Below, in pieces: positions 42,450 through 53,234 of a stretch of DNA of 64,000 nucleotides. The stretch is from Acidimicrobiia bacterium (lineage in GTDB: Bacteria > Actinomycetota > Acidimicrobiia > Spongiisociales > UBA11373), in assembly GCA_030584185.1 (NCBI GenBank), contig CP129495.1, positions 62,001-126,000 on the forward strand. The letters are read 5' to 3'. The first letter of the stretch is position 1. Each line of letters starts with the position of its first letter. The position numbers were made by a program, and so were the translations under genes. The notes under the pieces were generated by a model. The model worked only from the letters and a program-made list of their open reading frames with translations. It had not been told where the DNA came from and made no database searches.

Positions 42450-42707
42450 TCAGGCCTGCTCGTCGCGGTCCTGATGGCGGCGCTTCCTACGCCACAACAG
42501 CCTGATCAGCGCCTGCAACCCGGCTCCCACCAGCATCGAGGTGAAGATCAAGCCGGCAAGCGGCGCCTCGGCCCTCCAGAAGAAGAACTGGACCTCGACG
42601 GTGTCGAAGTTCTGCAGGATGAGGATCAGGGCCACCAGCGCCGAAGTCCCGGCGATCAGGCCCACCCGGAACCGACGGCTCTCCCAGATCGAGGTCTCAC
42701 GCTCCAC
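42450..42707 (-). CDS. LapA-domain small membrane protein
   Basis: An 85-residue protein with two membrane helices (about 15-31 and 46-66) joined by the VEVQFFFWRAEAPL segment typical of the LapA/DUF1049 family, ending in a basic cytoplasmic tail. In other bacteria such proteins assist envelope assembly; the role here is unknown. Confidence 0.85.
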   Translation of the reverse strand: MERETSIWESRRFRVGLIAGTSALVALILILQNFDTVEVQFFFWRAEAPLAGLIFTSMLVGAGLQALIRLLWRRKRRHQDRDEQA

Positions 42708-42758
42708 ACCGGCCTCCCTTGCTGCACGAAGGGTAGGCGGCGTCGCCTTGTCGCGTCC

Positions 42759-43760
42759 TCACCGTTTCCCGATGCGGGGTGCCGCCACCCGGCCGTCCCA
42801 GGGGGAGTGGGCAGCGGCGGACGGGATGTGTCGCTCCAGGATCGGCCACACCTCGGGCCCGCTCAGGGTTGCCCCCATCGAGCGGAGGGTGGCGAGGAAG
42901 GCGGGCAGTGCCGCTCCGGGATCGAGGGGATTGGGCCGGGCGGCATCGAGCACGGTCGAATCGGGTCTGAGCACCAGCACATCGACCTCGGGCCAGGCGC
43001 CCTTCAGGGCGTCGATCTCGGACTCGAGCGCCGCCTCGCCGAGCCGATCGACGATCCCCTCGTAGAAGCGCCCATCCGCCCGGGTCTCGGTGGCGGCCAT
43101 GGGGGCGATCACGATCACCAGGTCGAGAGGCTCCCGGTGGCCGAGCAGCAGGTCGGCGCTGGTACCGGAGCCGACCCCGCCATCGACGTAGCGGCGACCC
43201 TCGACCTCGACCGGCTCGAACACCAGCGGGACCGCCGCCGAGGCCGCCACCGCCGTCGCCAGGTCGACGTCGGGACTGTCCACAGTGCCGAATGCCACTC
43301 GGCGGTGCGCTTCCAGTTCGTAGGCGACGATGATCGTGGGACGGTCCGGCCAGGTTCGGGCGGCGTCTCCGCCGGCACGCCTCACCCAATCGGCGATCCC
43401 ATCGGTGGAGTACGGCGCCGGCGAGCCGAGGGTGAATCGAATCCCCGGCCTGCGGAGTCCGGGGAGCAGGCCGTGGCGCATCCAGCGGCCGACGCCGCGG
43501 GGCCGGGTGCGACGGAATATCTGCTGCCGGAGTGCGGTCTCCAGCTCCTCCTCGTCCGGCACCTCTCCGACCAGCGTCTCCAGCGACAGGGCCCCGGTGC
43601 GGGTGAGCGCCGCCACAACGGCACCCGACGAGGTGCCGACGACGACGTCGGAATCGTCGGGCTCCCAGCCGGTGGCCATGCGCAGGGCGAAGAGGGTGCC
43701 GAAGTGGAAAGCGGCGCCGGTCAAGCCGCCACCGCCCAGGACCAGGCCTATCCGGGACAT
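42759..43760 (-). CDS. Patatin-like phospholipase family protein
   Basis: A 333-residue serine lipase-like protein. The oxyanion motif GGGGLTGA is at the N-terminus, the nucleophile Ser lies in GTSSG, and the catalytic Asp in DGGVGSG. These are the three hallmarks of bacterial patatins (RssA/YchK type). No signal peptide. Substrate unknown, probably membrane lipid. Confidence 0.9.
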   Translation of the reverse strand: MSRIGLVLGGGGLTGAAFHFGTLFALRMATGWEPDDSDVVVGTSSGAVVAALTRTGALSLETLVGEVPDEEELETALRQQIFRRTRPRGVGRWMRHGLLPGLRRPGIRFTLGSPAPYSTDGIADWVRRAGGDAARTWPDRPTIIVAYELEAHRRVAFGTVDSPDVDLATAVAASAAVPLVFEPVEVEGRRYVDGGVGSGTSADLLLGHREPLDLVIVIAPMAATETRADGRFYEGIVDRLGEAALESEIDALKGAWPEVDVLVLRPDSTVLDAARPNPLDPGAALPAFLATLRSMGATLSGPEVWPILERHIPSAAAHSPWDGRVAAPRIGKR

Positions 43761-43815
43761 CCGGCGATCTTAGGGCTGGTGGCCGACCCCCGATCGTGGG
43801 CCAGGTCCGACGAGA

Positions 43816-43992
43816 TCAGCCGAAGCGGTGCCCGCAGCCGGGGCAGGCGGAGTCGTCCTCGATGGTGGCGGTGCGGCACCAGGGACACGGAAGGTCCGGG
43901 TTGACGGCATCGTGGAGCATCACCAGGCGCGACGACCACCGGCCGGCGACCGCCGACATTCCCAGGATGAGACTGCTCACCAGCATCAGCAC
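43816..43992 (-). CDS. Small membrane-anchored zinc-ribbon protein
   Basis: A 58-residue gene: GTG 43992 follows GAGGAGGAAGGG. The N-terminal hydrophobic stretch VLMLVSSLILGMSAVAG is followed by two CxxC knuckles (PCPWCRTATIEDDSACPGCGHRFG) and the stop. It fits between the patatin and thrS genes without overlap. No characterised family; probably a membrane-tethered zinc ribbon of unknown role. Confidence 0.65.
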   Translation of the reverse strand: MLMLVSSLILGMSAVAGRWSSRLVMLHDAVNPDLPCPWCRTATIEDDSACPGCGHRFG

Positions 43993-44170
43993 GGCCCTTC
44001 CTCCTCGACTCGGCCGGGCGAGGCTACAACCCGATCGCGCGGACAGCGCGGATTTCGCGCGCGCACCGCGCGCGGCAGGGTTCGGACTCGATGAGTGTGG
44101 CCTCCAAGCGCCGCCGACTGCCGGGTGCGCCGTCTTCTGCCGCCCGTCTGCTGTCTACCCTCTCCTCGCC

Positions 44171-46099
44171 ATGACCATCTCCGTTCGCCTCCCCGACGGA
44201 AAGCGACTCGACCTTCCGGACGACTCCACCGGAGGGGATGCCGCCTTCGCCATCGGGAGGCGACTGGGCGAGGCGGCGGTGGCGGCGCGGGTTGACGGCA
44301 ACCTGGTCGACCTGACCCGGCCCCTCCCCGCCGACGCCGAGGTGGAGATCGTCACCGAGGACAGCGACGAGGGTCGGCACGTGCTGCGGCATTCGGCCGC
44401 TCACATTCTCGCCCAGGCGGTGCTGGGCCTTTTCGAGGGGGCCACCTTCGCCATAGGGCCCGCCATCGAGGACGGCTTCTACTACGACTTCGACATCGGG
44501 CGCCCGTTCACCCCGGAAGATCTCGAGGCGATCGAGGGGCGCATGGCCGAGATCGTCGCCGAGGACCAGCCGTTCGTGCGCGAGGAGTTCACCAAGGCGA
44601 CCGCCCTGGAGGTGTTCGCCGAGCACCCCTACAAGGTGGAGATCATCGAGTCGGTAGAGGAGGGGGAGGGGGCGGAGGGCGAGGCCGTGTCCGCATACCG
44701 GAACCGGGACTTCATCGACCTGTGCCGCGGACCGCACCTGCCGTCGACCGGGCGACTCCCCGCCTTCAAGCTGCTGCGATCCTCCGGCGCCTACTGGCGG
44801 GGCGACGAGAAGCGACCCCAGTTGCAGCGCATCTACGGCACCGCCTGGGAGAGCCGCAAGGCACTCGACGAGTACCTCCATCGCCTGGAGGAGGCCCGCC
44901 GCCGCGACCACCGCCGCCTGGGGATCGATCTCGACTACTTCTCGTTCCCCGACGAGCTGGGCAGCGGCCTCGCCGTGTGGCACCCCAAGGGCGCCCTGGT
45001 CCGCCACATCATGGAGGACTACTCCCGGCGTACCCACCTCTCTGGCGGCTACCAGATGGTGGCCACCCCCCACATCGCCAGGCGTCACCTCTGGGAGACC
45101 TCCGGCCACGTCGGGTTCTACGCCGAGAACATGTACCCGGCGATGGAGCTCGACGACGGCGAGCCCTATCTCCTCAAACCGATGAACTGTCCCGGCCACA
45201 TCCTGGTCTACCGGTCGCACCCCCGGTCGTACCGTGAGCTCCCGATGCGCCTCTACGAGCTCGGCACCGTATACAGGTACGAGCGCAGCGGTGTGCTCCA
45301 CGGGCTGCTTCGGGCACGGGGGTTCACCCAGGACGACAGCCACATCTTCTGCACGGAGGCGCAGCTGGCGGACGAGCTTGCCGGCCTGCTCGACTTCGTG
45401 CTCATGGTGCTGCGCGACTTCGGTTTCGAGGGTTTCGAGGCCGACCTGTCCACCCGACCGGAGAAGTTCGTCGGACGCCCGGAACTGTGGGACCGGGCCA
45501 CCGAAGCCCTCGCCGCAGCGCTGGGTGCCGCCGGCCTGGAGCACACCGTGGCGGAAGGGGAGGGCGCCTTCTACGGGCCCAAGATCGACATCCACGTGCG
45601 TGACGCCATCGGGCGACGCTGGCAGGTGAGCACGCTTCAGGTCGACTTCGCCCAGCCGGAGAACTTCCAGCTGGAGTACGCCACCGCCGACAACACCAGG
45701 GAACGCCCGGTGATGATCCACCGTGCCCTCTTTGGTTCGGTTGAGCGATTCTTCGGCATCCTCCTCGAGCACTACGCCGGCGCCCTTCCCGGGTGGCTGG
45801 CGCCGGTCCAGGCGATGATCGTCCCCGTTGCCGATCGCCACCTCCCCTACGCCTCCGAGGTGGCCGCCGGCCTCGCCGCAGCCGGACTGCGGGCCGAGGT
45901 GGACTCCAGCGACGAGACGGTGGGGGAGAAGATCCGGCGCGCCGCCACCCACAAGCACCCGGCGATCCTGGTGGTCGGCGATCAGGACGTCGATTCGGGC
46001 ACGGCCGGCATCCGAATCCGGGGAGCGGACGAGGAGCGCGGTGTCGCCCTGGGCGACGTCCTCGAGCGCCTCCTGGGGGTCTGCTCGCCGCCTCGGTAG
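44171..46099 (+). CDS. thrS: Threonyl-tRNA synthetase
   Basis: A 642-residue class II synthetase. TGS domain (1-60), second additional/editing domain with RHSAAHILAQ, catalytic core with RRTHLSGGYQMV, the zinc-binding MNCPGH cysteine and motif 2 around RYERSGVLHGLLRARGFTQDD, motif 3 region at MIHRALFGSVERFFGILLE, then an anticodon-binding domain from about 545. Start ATG 44171 matches the TGS beginning MTISVRLPDGK. No T-box was recognised upstream. Confidence 0.96.
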   Translation: MTISVRLPDGKRLDLPDDSTGGDAAFAIGRRLGEAAVAARVDGNLVDLTRPLPADAEVEIVTEDSDEGRHVLRHSAAHILAQAVLGLFEGATFAIGPAIEDGFYYDFDIGRPFTPEDLEAIEGRMAEIVAEDQPFVREEFTKATALEVFAEHPYKVEIIESVEEGEGAEGEAVSAYRNRDFIDLCRGPHLPSTGRLPAFKLLRSSGAYWRGDEKRPQLQRIYGTAWESRKALDEYLHRLEEARRRDHRRLGIDLDYFSFPDELGSGLAVWHPKGALVRHIMEDYSRRTHLSGGYQMVATPHIARRHLWETSGHVGFYAENMYPAMELDDGEPYLLKPMNCPGHILVYRSHPRSYRELPMRLYELGTVYRYERSGVLHGLLRARGFTQDDSHIFCTEAQLADELAGLLDFVLMVLRDFGFEGFEADLSTRPEKFVGRPELWDRATEALAAALGAAGLEHTVAEGEGAFYGPKIDIHVRDAIGRRWQVSTLQVDFAQPENFQLEYATADNTRERPVMIHRALFGSVERFFGILLEHYAGALPGWLAPVQAMIVPVADRHLPYASEVAAGLAAAGLRAEVDSSDETVGEKIRRAATHKHPAILVVGDQDVDSGTAGIRIRGADEERGVALGDVLERLLGVCSPPR

Positions 46100-46172
46100 G
46101 CGGTTGTCTCGGATCCGGTGAGATCTATCCTGCCGGAGCCCGCCCACAACAGCAGCGAATTGGAGTCTCCCC

Positions 46173-48746
46173 GTGAAGTGGTTGATCAAGGTGATGTCGT
46201 CGTCGGTGCGCCGCGCCCCTGTGGCGGTACTGGCCGCCTCGTTGGCGCTGACGGTGGCGTTGGGGGCGTTCATGCCCCAGGCCGTGCAGTCCACTGGCAA
46301 CGAGGGTTTCGCCCCCGACTCGGCCGAGTTCCTCGCGCTGCAGACGATCGACGAGTTGTTCTCCGACAACTCGGAAGTGGCCGTGCAGGTCGTGTTCGAC
46401 GGCACCGCAGCCGACGTGATCACCGCCGAAGGCCTGCGCTCATATGTGGCGGCACGAGACGCCATCTACTCCTCGCGCGCCACCGAGATCTTCGTGAACC
46501 GGCCCGAGGGTGACGTCGTCGGGTACTTCGACCTCGTCCTGCAGGCCCTGGACACCGAGGGGATCGATCCGATGCAGGCCGACGATGCCACCGTCAAGGC
46601 CGCCTTCACCGAGTCGTTGGCATCACTGCCGCCCGAGGTCCAGGAGCTGTTCACCGGCCTGGTCTCGACGCGGGCCGACCTGGCCGTCCCGTCGGCACCT
46701 GCGGGCCTGATGGTGGTGTTCCTCAACCTTGCGGTGCTCGGCGACGACCCCGACGGCACCCGGCTTCAGGCCATCGAGGTCGACATGGCCGAGGGAATCC
46801 AGCAGGCTACGGCGGGGATGACGGTGAGCGCCGAGCCCTTCTCCTTCGCCCTGCTCTTCGCAGACACCGAGGCGTTCGAGCGGGAGGTCGGGCGCCTCTT
46901 CGGCACCGCATTCCTGATCATCCTGGCCATCCTCGGCTTCGTCTTCTGGATCCATCCCAGGGGCCGGCTCAGCCGCCTCGGCGCCACCCGGCGCACTGTC
47001 GCCGATGTGCTGCTGACGCTGGGCGTCATCGTGATGTCGATCGTGTGGATGAACGGCATCGGCGTCCTCCTCGGCCCCGGGTACCTGGGACTGATCGGCG
47101 GATTCAACGAGATGCTCCAGATCATCCCCATCCTCCTCATCGGGCTCGGCGTCGACTACGGGATCCATCTCACCTCCCGATATCGCGAGGAGGTGGGGGC
47201 AGGCGTCGGCGTCGTCGACGCCGCCACCCGAGCATCCAGAACCGTCGGTGTGGCACTGGTACTGGCAACCGTCACCACCGCCGTCGGCTTCCTCACCAAC
47301 ATCTTCAGCCCGGTGTCGGCGATCGCCGACTTCGGAGTGATGGCGTCGGTCGGCATCTCCTCGGCGTTCCTGCTGATGCTCACCTTCGCCCCTTCGATCC
47401 GCGTCCTCCTGGATCGCAGGGCGGAGGCGGCCGGCCGGCTCCCCACCGAGGCGATGGGGCACTCCTCACAGCGGATGCTTCCTCGGCTCATCGGCACCAC
47501 CGCCGGGCCGGCGACCCGGATCCCCGCCCTCATGGTGGCGGTGGCCCTGGTGCTCGGTGGCCTGGGCGCCTGGGGTTGGTCGGGCCTCGACACGAAGTTC
47601 TCCTTCCTCGACTTCGTCCCCGCCGACTCACCGCTGCTTCCCACATTTGAGACGATCACCGAGGAGTTCGGGGGAGGGTTCGGCGAGCGGACCCAGATCC
47701 TCATCGAGGGCGAGGTGGCCACCCCGGCGGCGCACAACGCACTGGCGCAGGCGACGATGAACATGGCCGACACCGAGCACGTGCTCACCTTCGCCGGGAG
47801 AGCGCAGGCCGAGTCGCCGTTGTCGGTCCTGGCGGTGCTGGTCACGCCTCCGGCCGCCGGGGGCGATCCGACCCGATACGACGCCGACTTCGCTACCACC
47901 GCCGCTTCACTCGGCCTGCAGCCCGACCTGACGGTGACGGCCGATGCCGACGTTGCGGCGCTCTACGCCGCAGCAGCCGCCATCGCCCCCGAGGAGATGC
48001 GCCGCACCGTCCTGGTGGTGGAGGGGACCACCGGTTTCGTGGACGTCAGCCTGGCCACCCAGGCCGGCGAGCAGGGAGCGGGGGCACTGCGCGACGGTCT
48101 GCAGGCGGACCTGGAGCCGTTCGCCGCCGTTGCCGGCACCACGGCGGTGGCGTCCAACGAGAACATCGTGAGCCATGGAGTCGTGGAGGCGATGCAGTCC
48201 TCCCAGGTGTCGTCGCTGTTCCTCACCCTCGGTGCTGCCACCCTGCTGCTGGTGCTCACGTTCCTCATCGAGTCGCGGCGTCCCGCCCTGGGGCTGCTCA
48301 CCATGCTCCCCGTCGCCCTGGTCGTCCTCTGGGTGTTCGGTGCGATGGCGCTTTCGGGGATCGGGTTCAACCCGGTGACCGCGATGATCGCCTCGGTGGC
48401 GATCGGGATCGGCGTGCCCTACACGATCCACATCACCCACCGGTATCAGGAGGACCGGGTCCGCAACGACACACCCGAGGCGGCGATCCGATCGACGATG
48501 ACCCACACCGGGGGCGCCCTGGCGGGCTCCGCATTCACCACCGTCGCCGGGTTCGGCATCCTGGTCACCTCCTCCCTGGTCCCCTTCCAGCAGTTCGGCA
48601 AGGTGGTGGCTTTCGCCATCGGATTCGCCATGCTGGGAGCGGTGCTGGTCCTGCCGAGCCTCCTCGTGCTGTGGGATCGGTGGCATCGCCGGCATGGCAC
48701 GGAAGCAGTGGACGCGGCGGCGGTCGAAGTGGCGTTCGACGCATGA
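46173..48746 (+). CDS. MMPL/RND-superfamily exporter
   Basis: An 857-residue membrane protein with two copies of the pattern one helix, a large exterior loop, then a cluster of helices, as in MMPL/HpnN-type RND proteins (twelve helices in total). Proton-relay-like segments GLGVDYGIHLTSRYREE and SVAIGIGVPYTIHITHRYQED occur in equivalent positions of the two halves. Actinobacterial relatives move lipids or hydrophobic compounds; the substrate is unknown. GTG start. Overlaps the next gene by four bases. Confidence 0.88.
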   Translation: MKWLIKVMSSSVRRAPVAVLAASLALTVALGAFMPQAVQSTGNEGFAPDSAEFLALQTIDELFSDNSEVAVQVVFDGTAADVITAEGLRSYVAARDAIYSSRATEIFVNRPEGDVVGYFDLVLQALDTEGIDPMQADDATVKAAFTESLASLPPEVQELFTGLVSTRADLAVPSAPAGLMVVFLNLAVLGDDPDGTRLQAIEVDMAEGIQQATAGMTVSAEPFSFALLFADTEAFEREVGRLFGTAFLIILAILGFVFWIHPRGRLSRLGATRRTVADVLLTLGVIVMSIVWMNGIGVLLGPGYLGLIGGFNEMLQIIPILLIGLGVDYGIHLTSRYREEVGAGVGVVDAATRASRTVGVALVLATVTTAVGFLTNIFSPVSAIADFGVMASVGISSAFLLMLTFAPSIRVLLDRRAEAAGRLPTEAMGHSSQRMLPRLIGTTAGPATRIPALMVAVALVLGGLGAWGWSGLDTKFSFLDFVPADSPLLPTFETITEEFGGGFGERTQILIEGEVATPAAHNALAQATMNMADTEHVLTFAGRAQAESPLSVLAVLVTPPAAGGDPTRYDADFATTAASLGLQPDLTVTADADVAALYAAAAAIAPEEMRRTVLVVEGTTGFVDVSLATQAGEQGAGALRDGLQADLEPFAAVAGTTAVASNENIVSHGVVEAMQSSQVSSLFLTLGAATLLLVLTFLIESRRPALGLLTMLPVALVVLWVFGAMALSGIGFNPVTAMIASVAIGIGVPYTIHITHRYQEDRVRNDTPEAAIRSTMTHTGGALAGSAFTTVAGFGILVTSSLVPFQQFGKVVAFAIGFAMLGAVLVLPSLLVLWDRWHRRHGTEAVDAAAVEVAFDA

Positions 48747-49234
48747 GTCGGCACCGGATCGAGATCCCGGAGGGGGTCGCCGCCTCCGAGTCCGTTCCGC
48801 GAGACCTCGACGCCGGGGCGGTCGGCGCGTACGCCATCCCAGACACCCGCCGTCGGCGTCGTGCCGGGCTCGTGCTGCTGTCGGGCGCAGCGCTCGCCCT
48901 CGCCGCCCCGCTCGCCGGGCTTCCCGCGGGAATGGCCGTCGCCGGTGGAGTGTTGCTCGCCCTCGGCGCCTGGAGCATCGCTTCGGCCTGGCCGATCCGG
49001 GTGCTGGATCCGGAAGCACTGGAGATCGCCGGCCGGCGGGTCGGGTTCCCGGTCGGCCACTCCTCGGCGGCGGTCGGGTTCGACGGCTGGCTCGCCCGGC
49101 CGGTGTGGAACATCCTGATCTTCGAGGCGTCCGATCCGCCGTCGAGACGGGCGTTGGTCCGCGTGGACGCCGTCGATGGCCGCGTCGTCGAAGAGTACGT
49201 CGAGGACCTCACCGATCGGCTCGTCGGGGGTTAG
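48743..49234 (+). CDS. Hypothetical membrane protein coupled to the MMPL exporter
   Basis: A 163-residue protein with an N-terminal soluble part, two hydrophobic helices (about 45-80, VLLSGAALALAAPLAGLPAG and VAGGVLLALGAWSIAS) and a C-terminal beta-rich domain. The ATG overlaps the exporter stop (ATGA). No family recognised; probably works with, or is regulated alongside, the exporter. Confidence 0.7.
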   Translation: MSRHRIEIPEGVAASESVPRDLDAGAVGAYAIPDTRRRRRAGLVLLSGAALALAAPLAGLPAGMAVAGGVLLALGAWSIASAWPIRVLDPEALEIAGRRVGFPVGHSSAAVGFDGWLARPVWNILIFEASDPPSRRALVRVDAVDGRVVEEYVEDLTDRLVGG

Positions 49235-49824
49235 AGCACGAACCGTTCGCCGTGGCGATCGGCGAGCTCGACCGCCACGACGACGTCGGGCTGATCGGCC
49301 CAGCGTTCCAGCACCGCCAGCGCCTGGACGCTGCACCCGGCCCGAAGGGTGGCCCAGGCCTCGCCAGCGTGGGCGGCGGCGAGATCGGTGGACCTGCCCG
49401 GAAGGGCCTCGACCTCCCCATCCACGAGACGAAACGGCTCCAGGGTCGCCACGGCCAGGTCCAGCGCCTCGCAGCGGGTCACGATCCTCTTCACCGCCTC
49501 TGGCGGGTAGAAGCCCTCGTCCTCGTCGGCTCGGTGCGTCGCCAGGGCATCGAACTCGGCGGCGATGCGGTCGATGGGATGCTGCCCGCCGGTGTCGACC
49601 GCCGGTTCGTCCATGCCGAGCATCGCCAGCGCCACATCGAGCACACGCTGGAGGTCTTCGACCTCGAACAGCCAGGGCTCTGCGTCGTCGTCGGGGATGA
49701 ACTCCGCCACCGGGCGCCCCTCGTCGGCGTAGACCCGACCCACGAGCCGGCCCTCCTCGATCAGTTCGATCACTGGACCGTCCCAGTCGGGTGGCTCGGT
49801 CTCGACTGCGTGCAGGTCGGTCAC
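49231..49824 (-). CDS. Hypothetical cytoplasmic protein
   Basis: A 197-residue acidic protein with no signal peptide and no recognised domain. Segments such as GPVIELIEEGRLVGRVYADEGRPVAEFIPDDD suggest a small beta-sheet N-terminal domain followed by helices. It overlaps the convergent gene by four bases at the stops, and its start lies five bases after the citrate synthase stop, so it is probably co-transcribed with gltA. Confidence 0.65.
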   Translation of the reverse strand: MTDLHAVETEPPDWDGPVIELIEEGRLVGRVYADEGRPVAEFIPDDDAEPWLFEVEDLQRVLDVALAMLGMDEPAVDTGGQHPIDRIAAEFDALATHRADEDEGFYPPEAVKRIVTRCEALDLAVATLEPFRLVDGEVEALPGRSTDLAAAHAGEAWATLRAGCSVQALAVLERWADQPDVVVAVELADRHGERFVL

Positions 49825-49828
49825 GTCG

Positions 49829-51103
<1,275 letters not shown>

Positions 51104-51104
51104 C

Positions 51105-53153
51105 TCATCCTTTCGCCTGGTCGTCGCTGTTGGCTGCGGCGATGACTCGTTGAGCCTCATGGGGAGGAGCCTCCTCGTAGTGGCTCATCTCCATCTCGAA
51201 TGTGCCTCTACCACTGGTTATCGAACGGAGGTCGATGGCGTAGCGCTGCATCTCCGCCAGCGGCACCTCGGCCGTGAGCACCCGCGTGCCGGCTTCGGAG
51301 TCCATGCCGAGCACCTTGCCTCGTTTCGAGTTGAGGTCGCCGATCACGTCGCCCATGAGCTCCTCCGGGACGCGTACCGTCACCCGCATGATGGGCTCGA
51401 GCAGGGTGGCCGCCAGCTTTGGCGCCGCCTCCTTCACGGCGATGATGCCGGCCATGCGGAAGCTGAGCTCATCGGAGTCGACGGGGTGGTACTTGCCGTC
51501 GTACACCGTGGCGCGCACGTCCACGACCGGGTATCCGGCAACCAATCCCCGCTGTAGGGCCTCGATCACACCCTTCTCCACGGCAGGCAGATACTGACGG
51601 GGGATCGACCCTCCCTTGATCTCGTTGACGAACTCGAATCCGTTGCCCGAGGGCGCCGGTTCGAATCTGATGTTGGCCACGCCGAACTGGCCGCGGCCAC
51701 CCGACTGCTTCTTGTGCTTTCCCTCGACGTCGGCGGTTCCGCGTATGGTCTCGCGATAGGGAATTCGCGGCAGGGCGGTGTCGATCTCCACGCCGAAGCG
51801 GCGCGACAGGCGTGATGCGGTCACCTCGAGGTGGGCGTCGCCCAGGCCTGCGAGCACCGTCTCGTTGGTGGCGGCGTGGCGCTCAACGCGCAGGGTCGGG
51901 TCGTCGTCGACGGCTCGCGTCAGGGCGGTCGACAGCTTCTCTTCGTCCTGCTGCGACCGGGGGAACACCGCCAGTGCCATGGTGGGAGGGGGAAGCGGCA
52001 CCGGGGCGATCACCACGTCCAGCCCCGGGGACCGCAGGGTGTCGCCCGAGAGCGTCGCCTCCAGCTTGGCCACGGCGGCGATGTCGCCCTCTTCTATCCG
52101 CTTGACCTCGTGGTGCTCCTTGCCCCGCATCTGGAACACGTTGTGCATCCGGCCGGTGGCGTGACGCGCCGGGTTCTCCAACTCCATGTCGAGGTCCAGG
52201 TCGCCGGCGAACATCCGGAACAGCGAGATCCTGCCGACGTACGGGTCGGACATCGTCTTGAAGACGTAGGCGACGACCCCCCTGTCGGGCCAGGTTCCTT
52301 CCGCAAGGGGAGGGACGGGCCGCTCCGACGGGCGCGGGCCGTAGTCCACCAGGAACTGGGCAAGGCGATCGATGCCGACTCCCGAAACCGCCGAGCCGCA
52401 CAGCACCGGGAAGGCGGTCCCGTCGACCATCCCCTTGTGCATCCCGGCGATCAACTGTTCTCCCGAGGGCTCGACCCCCTCGAAGTACTTCTCGAGGAGG
52501 GCATCGTCGGTCTCGACCACCGCTTCGACCAGGCTGGTGTGGAGCGGTGCGGCGTCGCTGGCCGCCTCGGCGGGGATGTCGCCCTCGGTCGCCTGGAACC
52601 CTCCCGAGTAGGTGTACGCCCTTCCCCCGACGAGGTTGGCGACGCCGCGCAGGCCGGACTCGGCTCCCAGGGGCACCTGAATGGGGGCTATCGGCGTACC
52701 GAAACGCTGCTTCAACTCGGCGAGGGTCGTGGAGAACGAGGCGCGCTCGCGATCCAGCTTGGAGACGAACACCGCCCGGGCGATCCCCTCCTCGGCGGCC
52801 ATCCGCCAGATCTGTTCCGTCTGCACCTGCACGCCGTCGACCGCCGACACCACGAAGAGGGCCAGGTCGGCGATGCGCAGGGCGGCGCGCACCTCCCCGA
52901 CGAAGTCCGACGTCCCCGGCGTGTCGATGAGGTTGATCCGGTGTCCCTTCCAGGTGAAGGGCGCCATCGCCAGGCTGACCGAGGAGCCGCGCTCGTGCTC
53001 TTCCGGCTCGAAGTCGGTGACGGTGTTGCCGTCCTCGACCCGCCCCATCCGCGTGGTGACTCCGGCCGCAAAGAGGAGGGCCTCGGCGAGCATGGTCTTG
53101 CCGCTGCCGCCGTGTCCAACGAGTGCGACGTTGCGAATCTGGTCCGAACCCAT
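51105..53153 (-). CDS. EF-G-like GTPase (EF-G paralogue)
   Basis: A 682-residue translational GTPase related to elongation factor G, of the EF-G2-like group found in actinobacteria. G1 is GHGGSGKT (canonical EF-G has AHIDAGKT), G3 is DTPG, G4 is SKLD in place of NKxD, followed by the EF-G domain II, a domain IV with GGRGQFGV and a domain V with PEELMGDVIGDLNSKRG. The altered G1 and G4 suggest a specialised factor, not the housekeeping EF-G. Precise role unknown. Confidence 0.88.
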   Translation of the reverse strand: MGSDQIRNVALVGHGGSGKTMLAEALLFAAGVTTRMGRVEDGNTVTDFEPEEHERGSSVSLAMAPFTWKGHRINLIDTPGTSDFVGEVRAALRIADLALFVVSAVDGVQVQTEQIWRMAAEEGIARAVFVSKLDRERASFSTTLAELKQRFGTPIAPIQVPLGAESGLRGVANLVGGRAYTYSGGFQATEGDIPAEAASDAAPLHTSLVEAVVETDDALLEKYFEGVEPSGEQLIAGMHKGMVDGTAFPVLCGSAVSGVGIDRLAQFLVDYGPRPSERPVPPLAEGTWPDRGVVAYVFKTMSDPYVGRISLFRMFAGDLDLDMELENPARHATGRMHNVFQMRGKEHHEVKRIEEGDIAAVAKLEATLSGDTLRSPGLDVVIAPVPLPPPTMALAVFPRSQQDEEKLSTALTRAVDDDPTLRVERHAATNETVLAGLGDAHLEVTASRLSRRFGVEIDTALPRIPYRETIRGTADVEGKHKKQSGGRGQFGVANIRFEPAPSGNGFEFVNEIKGGSIPRQYLPAVEKGVIEALQRGLVAGYPVVDVRATVYDGKYHPVDSDELSFRMAGIIAVKEAAPKLAATLLEPIMRVTVRVPEELMGDVIGDLNSKRGKVLGMDSEAGTRVLTAEVPLAEMQRYAIDLRSITSGRGTFEMEMSHYEEAPPHEAQRVIAAANSDDQAKG

Positions 53154-53234
53154 GCAGCCTCCGTTCCGGGCGGGATTGTAGTGATCGGGCCGGGGCCCGA
53201 ACCCGGTGTGGTAGGTTCCGCTCGAGGTCCACCC

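Noticed and set aside
44024-46465. 813-codon minus-strand open frame over thrS
   Set aside because: Composition typical of antisense frames; thrS on the other strand is unambiguous.
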